Source of the DNA: Treponema ruminis
GTDB taxonomy: Bacteria > Spirochaetota > Spirochaetia > Treponematales > Treponemataceae
Direction of reading: 5' to 3'
Length of the DNA: 64,000 nucleotides
NCBI GenBank assembly: GCA_017161305.1
Contig: CP031518.1
Location: 1,054,001 to 1,118,000, forward strand
Program-made: the position numbers and the translations under genes
The notes under the pieces: generated by a model
Database searches by the model: none
What the model was told of the DNA's origin: nothing
Seen by the model: the letters and a program-made list of their open reading frames with translations, nothing else
Part shown: one piece after another, positions 1 through 8,656 of the stretch
Layout: every line of letters starts with the position of its first letter
How positions within the stretch are numbered: position 1 is the stretch's first letter

Positions 1-183
1 AAGATGGTAGCCGGTTGCAAGACCTGTCGCGCTTCCTTCGTTTGCAGAAATTATGTGATTTGAGGCCGGCGCATTGTCTGTGACATAGGCACAAAAGTTT
101 TTGAGAAGAGAATCAGGCACTCCTGCAAAAAAGTCTGTGCCGTTTTTAATCAGTAAATCATAAAAAAAAGATGGTCTAATCAT
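1..183 (-). CDS. Phosphonopyruvate decarboxylase, N-terminal part (runs off the window)
   Basis: Only the first 61 codons are present, reading leftward from an ATG at 183. The translated start includes FAGVPDSLLKNF and later NEGSATGLATGYHL, which match the N-terminal thiamine-diphosphate enzyme pattern of phosphonopyruvate decarboxylase; the NEGSA element carries the Glu that contacts the cofactor. This enzyme converts phosphonopyruvate to phosphonoacetaldehyde, pulling the unfavourable PEP mutase reaction forward. It begins 9 nt after the stop of the PEP mutase gene and has a good ribosome site (AGAGGAAATT before ATG), so it belongs to the same operon. The rest of the gene lies outside the window. 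A related ThDP decarboxylase is possible from so short a fragment, but the neighbours make this reading strong. Confidence 0.85.
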   Translation of the reverse strand, partial: MIRPSFFYDLLIKNGTDFFAGVPDSLLKNFCAYVTDNAPASNHIISANEGSATGLATGYHL

Positions 184-192
184 AATTTCCTC

Positions 193-1494
193 TTATTTTG
201 TTCCAGGAATGAGTTCCAGAATTTCTTTGATCGGCATACACATGTCGTTTACTTCGAGAGAGCGCTCTGCCTCAAGAATCTTTTCCGCACATTTGTACAT
301 TGCAGGGTAGCTTGCGCGGAGCATGTGGTTTGCGTAAATGATGATGTTTGCGCCCCATTCACCGAGTTCCTTTTCAGTGAACTGGTTGTATGTTGTAGGA
401 ACAAGTACGATTGGAATGTTCTTGTATTCTGCACGGAATTTTGCACAGAATTCCTTGATGTCCATGCCGCTCTTGTCTTTTGAGTGAATCATAACGCCGT
501 CAGCGCCTGCTTTGACTGCCGCAAAAGCCTTTGCAATTGCCTCGTCAACGCTGTAGCCTGCGATGATTTCCTCGATGCGGGCGATAATCATGAAGTCTTT
601 TGTAACCTGGGCCTTTTTTCCTGCCGCGATTTTTTCGCAGAATTCTTCTTCTGTGGCGAGAACCTGTTTTGCCTCAGTTCCGAAGAGACTGTTCTTTTTA
701 AGGCCTTTTTTGTCCTCGATGATGACAGCAGAAACGCCGTTTCTCTCCAAAGTGCGGACTGTGAAAACGAAATGCTCAGGAATGTCGCCAGTATCACCGT
801 CATAGATGATTGGTTTTGTAGTACATTCAAGAATGTCTGTGAGTGACTGAAGGCGGGTAGTGAGGTCTACGGCTTCGATATCAGGCTTGCCCTTTGAAGT
901 TGAGTCTGTGAGGGATGAAGACCACATGCCGTCAAACTGATGGATTCCGTCTTCCTTTGTGACCTGTGCGTGTTCTGCGATAAGGCCTGAAAGACCTGAA
1001 TGAGCCTCAAGAATTCGGACTACCGGCTTTGCGGCGATGAGGCGGCGCAATGTTGCACGGCGGATGTCCGGAGTTGTTCCGATTGTAGATGCGTTTTCAG
1101 CAAGGGCTGTTGAATTGATTCCCTGTGTGTATGGAATCTCGACAATCTGACCGCCCCATTCTTTTACGACTTCGAAACATTCCTCGCGGATTTTTGAAAG
1201 GTAGTTTGTCTTCCAGTCATCGCCGTGAATCATAAAGTCAGGCTTGTATTTCTTGAGGTTTGGCACATAGCTCCAGTCTTCCTGTGGAACGACTTTTGCA
1301 ACGCCCTTGATGTTCTCAACAACCTGTTTTCTCTGGTCATATGTGAGGTAAGGAAGTCTTTTGTGGCTTACGATTGCACTGTCTGTGAGCAAACCGACTG
1401 TAAGGTCGCCGAGTTTTGCTCCTTCGTTGATAATATTGATGATTCCTGGGTGAATGATGTCACCTGTAATTCCAAGATAAACTGTTTTTGCCAT
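193..1494 (-). CDS. Bifunctional cytidylyltransferase-like / phosphoenolpyruvate mutase fusion (Fom1-like architecture)
   Basis: The protein has 433 aa. Residues 1-135 form a HIGH-type nucleotidyltransferase-like domain, with a degenerate HPGI at 15-18 where the family has HxGH, GDDW at 91-94 and INST at 126-129. Residues 145-433 are a PEP mutase of the isocitrate-lyase superfamily: WSS near 191, DGDTG at 232-236, EDKKGLKKNS at 260-269, R306 and H337. PEP mutase makes the C-P bond (PEP to phosphonopyruvate) and commits the cell to phosphonate synthesis. The same domain order is known in Fom1 of fosfomycin biosynthesis. The second catalytic His of the nucleotidyltransferase motif is Ile here, so that half may be inactive or altered. 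The gene follows a TagF-like gene and precedes the decarboxylase, and its ribosome site AGGAGAAAACT fixes the start. Confidence 0.9.
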   Translation of the reverse strand: MAKTVYLGITGDIIHPGIINIINEGAKLGDLTVGLLTDSAIVSHKRLPYLTYDQRKQVVENIKGVAKVVPQEDWSYVPNLKKYKPDFMIHGDDWKTNYLSKIREECFEVVKEWGGQIVEIPYTQGINSTALAENASTIGTTPDIRRATLRRLIAAKPVVRILEAHSGLSGLIAEHAQVTKEDGIHQFDGMWSSSLTDSTSKGKPDIEAVDLTTRLQSLTDILECTTKPIIYDGDTGDIPEHFVFTVRTLERNGVSAVIIEDKKGLKKNSLFGTEAKQVLATEEEFCEKIAAGKKAQVTKDFMIIARIEEIIAGYSVDEAIAKAFAAVKAGADGVMIHSKDKSGMDIKEFCAKFRAEYKNIPIVLVPTTYNQFTEKELGEWGANIIIYANHMLRASYPAMYKCAEKILEAERSLEVNDMCMPIKEILELIPGTK

Positions 1495-1507
1495 AGTTTT
1501 CTCCTAT

Positions 1508-2770
1508 TTATGCTGTCTTTTCTTCTTTTTTGCTCAGATTTTCAAGAGTCTGAATCATATAGTCAGCGATTCGCTTGCCGGCTTCGCCTTCGTGCATCCA
1601 TGCAGTTGCCTTTGCTTCGTGGCGGGCTTTCTCAAGCTCCTTTGAATCTCTCATTGTCTGAATTACTTCCTTTATATTTTCAAACTGCTCTTCCTTCAAT
1701 TCGGTACCGAATGTGCGGAGGACAGAATACTGCCATAATTCCTTGTCGCCCAAATCGTATGCATCGTAAGGACGGAGATCCATTCCGGCATTGACGTACA
1801 TTACAGGCTTATCACAGAGGAATGTGTAGTCAAAAATGATTCCTGAAAAGTCTGAAATCATGATGTCTGCCTTTTTGAGGGAGAAGATGTTCTGCCGCTC
1901 GTAATCCCAGACGATGTTCTGATTGTCCTTGTAGCGCTCGGTAAGCCGCTCAAGCATGTCGGCCTCGCTCTTTTTTGACTGAGGATGAGGGCGGACGATA
2001 ATGCGCCAGCCTGTTTTTGAAAGAGGATCAAGCAGTTTTTCACCGTACTTTTTGAGGATTCCGACGTCGCCCCAGCTTGGAGAGACAAGAACCGTGAAAG
2101 GATGATTTTCTTCGCCAGGAATAGATGCAATATTTTCTTTGTATACGTCAAGATAAGGACAGCCGACTGTGACCAGGTCTTTTTCCGGGATTCCCCGCTG
2201 ATTTTCAAGGAAGCGGATGTCTGTCTTTTGATAGTCGCCTGTGAGAAGGACTGAATCAAAGAAATCAAGACCGAAAAGACGGTAAGTTGTGGCATCGTTC
2301 GGCATGTGAAGGACATGGCTGTAATGAGCGACACGCTTGCTTCGTTTAAGCTGATATACCTGCAGGCCCGGAGTTGTCATGAGTACAAAGCCCGCTGAAA
2401 GCATGTTGAGTTTTGCAAAAGCGGCGTTTCCCTCACCGATGAATTCCGGCTTTACGAACTGATAGTTCTGCTCGAAAACAGGGTCAGTCTTTGATGAAGT
2501 GTAATAGGTGAGAGTGATTTTTCTTGCTTCAAATTCATCGCATACAGGTTTGAATGTATTCCAGTACTGATTGCCTTCGTTGTAAACGACATAAGGCTTG
2601 TATGAAGAATCAAGCTGGGCACCGCCATCTTTTTTGCCGGAGAAAAAGACTTTTAATTTGAGGAGGGCTGCTTTTCCCAAGAAAAAGAGGGTAGCTGCCG
2701 CACCAATCAAAATAGAAAAGAGCATCGAACCTGTACCCGGATCGATGTACAAAGGAAGAATAGTATTCAT
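1508..2770 (-). CDS. TagB/TagF-like CDP-glycerol glycerophosphotransferase family protein, copy 1
   Basis: The protein has 420 aa. Residues 1-45 contain an N-terminal membrane anchor preceded by YIDPGTGSM, a motif shared with the second copy at 9735-10970. The remainder is a GT-B-like fold of the CDP-glycerol:poly(glycerophosphate) transferase family, with RPHPQ at 260-264 and SDFSGIIFD at 306-314, the hallmark of the nucleotide-binding half. A conserved His-bearing segment (SHVLHMPND) lies near 151-159. Family members move glycerol-, ribitol- or other phosphates from CDP donors to lipid-linked glycans on the cytoplasmic face. In this operon the donor could instead be a CMP-activated phosphonate, which the sequence cannot decide. 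Its start lies 4 nt after the stop of the preceding YidC fusion, with an upstream AAGGAG. Confidence 0.8.
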   Translation of the reverse strand: MNTILPLYIDPGTGSMLFSILIGAAATLFFLGKAALLKLKVFFSGKKDGGAQLDSSYKPYVVYNEGNQYWNTFKPVCDEFEARKITLTYYTSSKTDPVFEQNYQFVKPEFIGEGNAAFAKLNMLSAGFVLMTTPGLQVYQLKRSKRVAHYSHVLHMPNDATTYRLFGLDFFDSVLLTGDYQKTDIRFLENQRGIPEKDLVTVGCPYLDVYKENIASIPGEENHPFTVLVSPSWGDVGILKKYGEKLLDPLSKTGWRIIVRPHPQSKKSEADMLERLTERYKDNQNIVWDYERQNIFSLKKADIMISDFSGIIFDYTFLCDKPVMYVNAGMDLRPYDAYDLGDKELWQYSVLRTFGTELKEEQFENIKEVIQTMRDSKELEKARHEAKATAWMHEGEAGKRIADYMIQTLENLSKKEEKTA

Positions 2771-2774
2771 GGCT

Positions 2775-5471
2775 TTATTTTACTCCTTTTTGCCAGTTTT
2801 TGCTATCGAAAATATTATTTGTGACTGTGTACCAGTCTGAATCAGGAACGCTGAATGTGTAAAGTCCGTTCATGCCTGGAAGGAAGTTGTGTGTAATGAC
2901 AACTCCGCTTGCCTTTTTCTCACTAGAAGGAATTTTTTTGATTTCCTTGCCGGTGAAGGGATTTTTGGGCTTTTCGACAAGTCCTTCAAGAAGAAGGCTC
3001 GGAACGTCGGCATTTGTCATAAAATCTTCGTTTGTGACAGGCTGGCCGCTTGCTCCGAAATCCTTGTACATAAGGAGAGGCCAGTTGTGGTCAGGATTGT
3101 AATCATCTTCCCAGTCGCCTGTGAAATATTTTTCTTTTTGAGCGTCCTTTCCGATTCCATGATCTGCGACAATTATGATTCTTGTATTGTCATAGCAGTC
3201 ATTTGCCTTAAGATAATCAATCCATGAAGCGACTTTTTTGAACATGGCGATATTACCGGAAATGCTTGAATATGGAATAGGGCCTGTATCTGTTATTGTG
3301 ATTGCAGGTTCGTAATCAGGGGCCTGCAAATCCTGAGTTGAGTGAGTTGTGTCGTTTACGATAGTGAAATATTGATTTCCGCTGCCTGTAAAATCGGTCA
3401 GGCGGGGAAGATAAGCAAGGGCTGTGTAAAAATCAAGGAATTCCATGACGTCACTTGTGTTTTCATCGCTTGACCACCAGGCTCCGTCATCATAAACACT
3501 GTCACGCATGAAGCATGGAACGAATTTGAAAAGTGAGTACCATACGAGATTGCGCTTGATTGATTCGCTTGTGATGTTTGCCTTAACTTTGTCAGGATTT
3601 TCCTTGACCCAGAGGCTGGTGTATTTTCGCTCGACATTGAAGCCTTTGATTTTTGGATACTGATTTGTAATCGACATATCTGGAATCCAGCTGTAATTTG
3701 CCCAGCTCAAATCTGTTACGGTTGCGTTAAAATCTGCCTGCTCCGTAAAAATTCTAGGCAGGAGAAGAAGGGCTTCATTTTGTTTGTCAACGAGTTTTTC
3801 TTTACTGCGCTGGTTGATTTCGTAAGGCGTGTATTCATAGCCGCCATAAAGGGCTGGAGCACCGAGAAGGGTTCCCTGATTGAAGGAAATTGTATTCTTG
3901 AAATATGTAAAACCGGAAAAACTTTCTTTGAGTTCCGGAAATTCTTCGAAAATAGGCTCGAAATATGCCCCTTCGGCACGGTCGCTCATAATAAGGACTA
4001 CATTCTTGCCATTCTTGGAAAGATGATAAACCGGCGAAATTGATTCTTCTTCCGTGATTTTTGAGGCAATTTCTTTTTTGTAGGCGGAATATTCAGAATT
4101 AATTGATACTGAATTGACCACTGTGATTCCAAGGGAAGCGATGAGAATTATTGAAAGCGCTGTCTGTAAGATTTTCTGCTTTTTGAATTTTAAAAGAATC
4201 AAAGGAAGTAAAAGTGCTGCAATAACTGAGACAGTATTTAAGAGAGCATATGGAAGCGTTACTGAAGTTACAAGAGAGTCAAAAGTGATGAGTCGGGAAA
4301 GGGTACCATAATCTCCTGCAAAACAGAAGGCATCAACCAGGCAGGCAAAGAGAATTGATGAAAAGAAAAGTGCCATTGCTGTTTGAACCCGCTTATTAAA
4401 GAGAAAATAGATACAAATCGGCCAGAAAACAAGGAGACCCAGCATCTGCACCGTGGAATTGTAAAGGAAATAAAGAGGATTTCCGTATGTGTCGATATTT
4501 GCAAATTCAACCGGAGAAGAATTTATTACAAGGGATGGAAGGACGAAGCCCGCAAAGAAAGCAAGGGCAAGAGAAGATGTGAGGAAGATGCTGAATCTTG
4601 TCTTTTTGTGCTCTGTAAGCGGAGAGAAAACTGTGTCCAAAAGATAGGTCATGAATTTGACGGCAAGAGGAGTCAATAGCAAAATGCTTGCCGCAAAAAC
4701 AAGAATCAGGCGCTTGTGCAGCATTCCGTGGTGGTGGAAAAGCGCATAGTAATCTACGAAAAGAACTGCTGCCGCAAGAATAAAGTAAAGAACCTTTTTT
4801 GGATTTTTGATTTTATAGAAAACATTCTTTACGAGCGAGAAAACATTGTTCATAGTCCAGTAAAGGACGAGACCGCTTGGAGAATTGTAAAGTATTACAA
4901 GAAAAACAAGGGCCATTCCGTAAATTGTGAGTTTATCCTTGAATTTGAAGCCCTTTGTATAAATTGCACCTGCAATGATGTTGATTAAGGTCATCGCAAT
5001 CGGGAGGACATTTACCTTGAAGGAGCCGATTGAAAAAAGTGCGTCCTCAGCTCCCATATCGCGGATAAAGCCGAAAGAATATCCCCGCAAAACAGGAAGG
5101 TTTGAAAGGAATGAATAGGCGGCCATAAAGAAGGGCACTTGAATCAAAAGACCGAAAGAAGAACGCAAGGCCATAAGTGGATGGTAATGATTCTCTTTGT
5201 AAAAAGCCGAAAGAATCATATATTGCTCATCGCCTTTGAAAGTTTCCTTGATTCGCTTGATTCCCTTGTCGAGCCGTTTTTCCGTGTCGCGCTGAACCTG
5301 CTGCCAGCCTTCTGCTACGATGTAAAGAGGAAGACAGAGCACGGATACTGCGATACTTACTCCGATTACGGAAATACCTTCTTCCTTAAAAACGCTGTTG
5401 AAAAGAGAAAAAGAAAACTCAATTACCTGAATTAACGGATAAATTATTATTGTGTAAAGAAAATTTGCCAT
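2775..5471 (-). CDS. YidC/Oxa1-domain fused to alkaline-phosphatase-superfamily phosphotransferase (fusion copy 1)
   Basis: The protein has 898 aa. Residues 1-225 are a YidC/Oxa1-type insertase core, including LLIQVPFFMAAY at 108-119 and NSPSGLVLYW near 196-205. Residues 226-455 hold several further membrane segments. Residues 480-898 form a sulfatase/LTA-synthase-like ectodomain with D497, a candidate nucleophile T534, H710 and the VADHG ligands D770 and H771. The groove arginine of YidC is Ser here (S43). The ectodomain would face the periplasm and transfer or hydrolyse a phospho-type group; the YidC part may be a scaffold. It lies in the phosphonate operon, one base from fusion copy 2 upstream and 4 nt from the TagF-like gene downstream. 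This is not a normal YidC: the N-terminal periplasmic domain is missing and the C-terminal enzyme has been added. Confidence 0.85.
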   Translation of the reverse strand: MANFLYTIIIYPLIQVIEFSFSLFNSVFKEEGISVIGVSIAVSVLCLPLYIVAEGWQQVQRDTEKRLDKGIKRIKETFKGDEQYMILSAFYKENHYHPLMALRSSFGLLIQVPFFMAAYSFLSNLPVLRGYSFGFIRDMGAEDALFSIGSFKVNVLPIAMTLINIIAGAIYTKGFKFKDKLTIYGMALVFLVILYNSPSGLVLYWTMNNVFSLVKNVFYKIKNPKKVLYFILAAAVLFVDYYALFHHHGMLHKRLILVFAASILLLTPLAVKFMTYLLDTVFSPLTEHKKTRFSIFLTSSLALAFFAGFVLPSLVINSSPVEFANIDTYGNPLYFLYNSTVQMLGLLVFWPICIYFLFNKRVQTAMALFFSSILFACLVDAFCFAGDYGTLSRLITFDSLVTSVTLPYALLNTVSVIAALLLPLILLKFKKQKILQTALSIILIASLGITVVNSVSINSEYSAYKKEIASKITEEESISPVYHLSKNGKNVVLIMSDRAEGAYFEPIFEEFPELKESFSGFTYFKNTISFNQGTLLGAPALYGGYEYTPYEINQRSKEKLVDKQNEALLLLPRIFTEQADFNATVTDLSWANYSWIPDMSITNQYPKIKGFNVERKYTSLWVKENPDKVKANITSESIKRNLVWYSLFKFVPCFMRDSVYDDGAWWSSDENTSDVMEFLDFYTALAYLPRLTDFTGSGNQYFTIVNDTTHSTQDLQAPDYEPAITITDTGPIPYSSISGNIAMFKKVASWIDYLKANDCYDNTRIIIVADHGIGKDAQKEKYFTGDWEDDYNPDHNWPLLMYKDFGASGQPVTNEDFMTNADVPSLLLEGLVEKPKNPFTGKEIKKIPSSEKKASGVVITHNFLPGMNGLYTFSVPDSDWYTVTNNIFDSKNWQKGVK

Positions 5472-5472
5472 T

Positions 5473-8178
5473 TTAATCCTGTTTTGTATATTTTTCCCAG
5501 TTTGAATCGATAAAAATGTTGTCTTTTATATGAATCCAATCGTCATCGCTGAGAGTAAATTCATATTCACTCTTTGAATGGTACGGCATAAATATATCAC
5601 CTTTTGTGGCAATTATTCCACCGTTTTTATAATTTTCATCAATCGGATTTTTTGTGAATGGGTTTACTGGATTTTCAACAATTCCCTTGAGCGCAAGATA
5701 GGGGACATCCGCATTTGTCATAAATCTATCATCGATTTTTACAATCCCATTTGTATCAGAATTGAAATCCTTTACCAGAAGCACTGGATTTAAATGGTCT
5801 TTTTGATAGCCGTTGAATGACGGACTTTCAAATTTATCGATATCCCGGCCTATGCCGTGGTCAGAAACCACAATGATTTTAGTATTGTCGTAGATTCCCT
5901 GAGAGCGGAGATAATCTGCAAATTCAGCGATTTGAATCAAGGTGACTGTGTTTACCTTGTAACCGTCATCATTTATTGAATATGGATATTCTGGTTCGAT
6001 TGAGTACATTGAAATGTCTTCAAAGGCATGGGTACATTCATTCGTGAGGATTGATAATGTCGGTTTTGCAGAATTGACCTGCATGATTTCCGGCAAATAG
6101 TAAAGAATTGAATACCAGTTTACAAAGTCGCCGGCATTTTCCTGGACGCCATTTTCCCACCAGGTACCCTTGTAGTAGACGACAGCCCGTAAAATAGCTG
6201 GAACTTGGCGGAAAATACTAACCCAGAACAAATTTCGGTTGAGGACATGGCTCAAAGATGCCAAATCAAATCCAGCCTTAAGCTTTTCCCTTTTGAAATC
6301 GCCCGTGTAGTGGCCGAAAAGTGAAATTGCCTTTAAATTTTCCAGACCTGGATTTTCTGAAGCCGGGAAATTCTTTATAAAATTCATGTCGGCAATGTAA
6401 TTGTAATTTGCCCATGACAAATCTGATACAGTCGCAGAAAAACCCTGCTGGCACAAGAGTTTTGGGAGCAAAATCAGGGCTTCGTTGTGCTTGTCCTTGA
6501 GCTTGATGGAATTCCTTTTGTTCATTTCCATAGGCGTGTAATCAAAACCGCCGTACAGGCCTGGAGAACCCATGAGGGTATGACCGTTGAAACTCAAACA
6601 GTTAGGGTAAAATGTAAAGCCGTTGAGTTTTTGTGAAAGATTTTTCTGATCTTTAAGAATTGGCTCGATAAATGCAGATTCAAAACGGTCAAGCATAAAT
6701 ATAACTATGTTTGGCTGGGTTTTTGAAAGGGAGAATTTTGCAGTCTGGCTTGTACTTTGCGTGTGACTAGCGGCAAAAGCCTTGTATTCACTTGATATTT
6801 TGCTGGTGTTGATGAATGAAAGCACTATGAGGACTGAAAGAGTTGCAAGCAGGGCAAAATTCATGAATCTTGTTAATTTGATTTTTATGACGAAAATGAC
6901 CAGGACCAAAATTGCCGCAAGGGAGAGGATGTTAAGAAGCATGAAAATCTTTGACGGATTTACGAAGCCGTCAATAAAGCGGAGGGTTACATCCATTGAG
7001 CCGTAATTTCCGTTAAAAATGTAGGAATTTACGATTGCCCCCAAAAATGCTGCTGAGAAGAAATATGCAATCAGGGTTTGAAGTCTTTTCTGGAAAAGAA
7101 AATAAATACAGGCCGGCCAAAATACGAAAAAGCCGAAACTCATCCAGAATGATGAATGGAGAAAAGCGTTCGGACTTGTGTAATTTTCGATGTTTGAGAA
7201 TTCCTGTACTGAGCTTGTTATAAGCTGGGAAGGAAGTACAAGACCGGTTAAAATACAGAGGCCGAGTGAACTGAGTGCAAAAAGTGCAAAACGCAATTTT
7301 TTGTCGGTAAAAATAGAAGAAAAAGTCTTTTCAGAAAGATGTATAATAAGGCGGACATAATAGGGAAGAGGAATCCAGAAAAGAAGGAAGAATACTGCCG
7401 CAAGCCGTTTTTTGAGGTTGGCACCGCCATCATACAAAAAGAGGATGAAAAATGCCAGCAGGAGGATAGCCGAGACTGCGCAAAGATAAAGGATTTTGAG
7501 GGGATTTTTCATCTTGTAAAAGATGTTTTTTACGAGAGAAAAGATGTTGTTCATGGTCCAGTAAAGAACCAGGCCTGCCGGAGAATTATATAAAACTACG
7601 AGGAAAACAAGAGCCATTCCATAAATCTGGATTTTTTCTTTTATGGCATGTCCCCGCGAATAAATTGCACCAGAAATACAGTTTATCATGGTCATCAAAA
7701 TCGGAAGAATGTTTACGCTGAAGCTTCCGATTGTGAAAACTGAGTCAGCCTTTCCCATATCCTTTATGAAAAGAAAATCCCTTCCCTGTAAATCCGGCAG
7801 GGCAGAGAGTGTGTGGTATGCCGCAAGGAAAAATGGAATCTGAATCAAAATGCCAAAGCTTGAGCGCAGTGCCATAATGGGGTGGTAATGATTCTGACGG
7901 TAATAGGTGTTAAGCATCATGTACTGCTCGTCACCCTTGAAAGATTTTTTGATATGACTTACCCAGAAGCTCATTCTTTTTTGCATTGAGCGTTCTGTTT
8001 CCTGCCAGCTTTCTGCGATTATGTAGAGGGGGAGACAAAGTAATGTTACCGCAAGACTTACACCAAGAATCGCGATTCCAGTATTGTTGAACATTTTATT
8101 GAATACGCGGTAAGTGATTTCAATAATCTGTGTGATTGGAGAAAGAATTATGTCATAAAGAATTGTCGTAAAAGGCAT
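5473..8178 (-). CDS. YidC/Oxa1-domain fused to alkaline-phosphatase-superfamily phosphotransferase (fusion copy 2)
   Basis: The protein has 901 aa and is collinear with copy 1. The YidC-like core covers residues 1-228, with QNHYHPIMALRSS at 95-107 and LLYW-type ends near 205; the groove position is T45. Extra membrane helices occupy about 230-455. The ectodomain has D497 in FMLDRFES, candidate nucleophile T534 in SFNGHTLMG, the motif NECTH and VSDHGIG. All metal-site residues expected of an LtaS/EptA-like enzyme are therefore kept. It starts after a clear AGGGAAG ribosome site, 16 nt after the cytidylyltransferase stop, and abuts fusion copy 1, so the two paralogues are co-transcribed. Co-expression of two such enzymes suggests different substrates or positions, but neither substrate can be read from the sequence. 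Confidence 0.85.
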   Translation of the reverse strand: MPFTTILYDIILSPITQIIEITYRVFNKMFNNTGIAILGVSLAVTLLCLPLYIIAESWQETERSMQKRMSFWVSHIKKSFKGDEQYMMLNTYYRQNHYHPIMALRSSFGILIQIPFFLAAYHTLSALPDLQGRDFLFIKDMGKADSVFTIGSFSVNILPILMTMINCISGAIYSRGHAIKEKIQIYGMALVFLVVLYNSPAGLVLYWTMNNIFSLVKNIFYKMKNPLKILYLCAVSAILLLAFFILFLYDGGANLKKRLAAVFFLLFWIPLPYYVRLIIHLSEKTFSSIFTDKKLRFALFALSSLGLCILTGLVLPSQLITSSVQEFSNIENYTSPNAFLHSSFWMSFGFFVFWPACIYFLFQKRLQTLIAYFFSAAFLGAIVNSYIFNGNYGSMDVTLRFIDGFVNPSKIFMLLNILSLAAILVLVIFVIKIKLTRFMNFALLATLSVLIVLSFINTSKISSEYKAFAASHTQSTSQTAKFSLSKTQPNIVIFMLDRFESAFIEPILKDQKNLSQKLNGFTFYPNCLSFNGHTLMGSPGLYGGFDYTPMEMNKRNSIKLKDKHNEALILLPKLLCQQGFSATVSDLSWANYNYIADMNFIKNFPASENPGLENLKAISLFGHYTGDFKREKLKAGFDLASLSHVLNRNLFWVSIFRQVPAILRAVVYYKGTWWENGVQENAGDFVNWYSILYYLPEIMQVNSAKPTLSILTNECTHAFEDISMYSIEPEYPYSINDDGYKVNTVTLIQIAEFADYLRSQGIYDNTKIIVVSDHGIGRDIDKFESPSFNGYQKDHLNPVLLVKDFNSDTNGIVKIDDRFMTNADVPYLALKGIVENPVNPFTKNPIDENYKNGGIIATKGDIFMPYHSKSEYEFTLSDDDWIHIKDNIFIDSNWEKYTKQD

Positions 8179-8194
8179 TTTGCTTCCCTAAAAA

Positions 8195-8656
8195 TTATTT
8201 TCCTGTGTCTGCATCATTCGGAAAGTGGCTGTTGGCCTCCTGCTGCAACTTTTCGTAGCGCTCATATATGCGTTGCTTTAAATTGGTTGAGCTTATGCCG
8301 GCTCCGTAAGGGAAATAGACGACGTCAACGCCCTGTTCCTTTAGGTAGTCGTATTTTCCGGCCCAGTCATCTCCAACGACAAAAACGTCAAAGTTCAGCT
8401 TTTTTACCTTGTCCGCATGATTAAGTGAGTGCTGTGGAATAACTATGTCCGGGTACTTAAGGGCTTTTACAAGCGCGATTCTCTCATCGAAAGGAATAAT
8501 CGGCTGGCTCTTATAGCTTTCGACAAGCTCGTCAGTGTTTACGCCAACGATAAGAATGTCACCGAGGGAGCGGGCATACTCAATCATTTTTATGTGGTTT
8601 GCGTGGAGCATGTCAAATGTTCCGCTTGTATAGACTACTGTTTTACCTGCTATCAT
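8195..8656 (-). CDS. TagD-like CTP-dependent cytidylyltransferase
   Basis: The protein has 153 aa, the typical size of small cytidylyltransferases such as glycerol-3-phosphate cytidylyltransferase. It has GTFDMLHANH at 12-21 (the HxGH-type motif with both His residues kept), GDDW at 95-98 and GISSTNLKQRI at 120-130, the ISTT-like C-terminal signature. It would activate a phosphate or phosphonate with CTP in the cytoplasm. Candidate substrates are glycerol-3-phosphate (giving CDP-glycerol for the TagF-like enzymes) and AEP (giving CMP-AEP). It overlaps the transaminase stop in an ATGA junction, implying translational coupling, and has a GGGGG ribosome site. Because the cytidylyltransferase half of the PEP mutase fusion is degenerate, this may be the operon's working one. 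Confidence 0.85.
   Translation of the reverse strand: MIAGKTVVYTSGTFDMLHANHIKMIEYARSLGDILIVGVNTDELVESYKSQPIIPFDERIALVKALKYPDIVIPQHSLNHADKVKKLNFDVFVVGDDWAGKYDYLKEQGVDVVYFPYGAGISSTNLKQRIYERYEKLQQEANSHFPNDADTGK

Noticed and set aside
1225-1794. 189-aa plus-strand open frame across the PEP mutase and TagF-like genes
   Set aside because: It is antisense to two well-supported genes and shows no domain or ribosome site.
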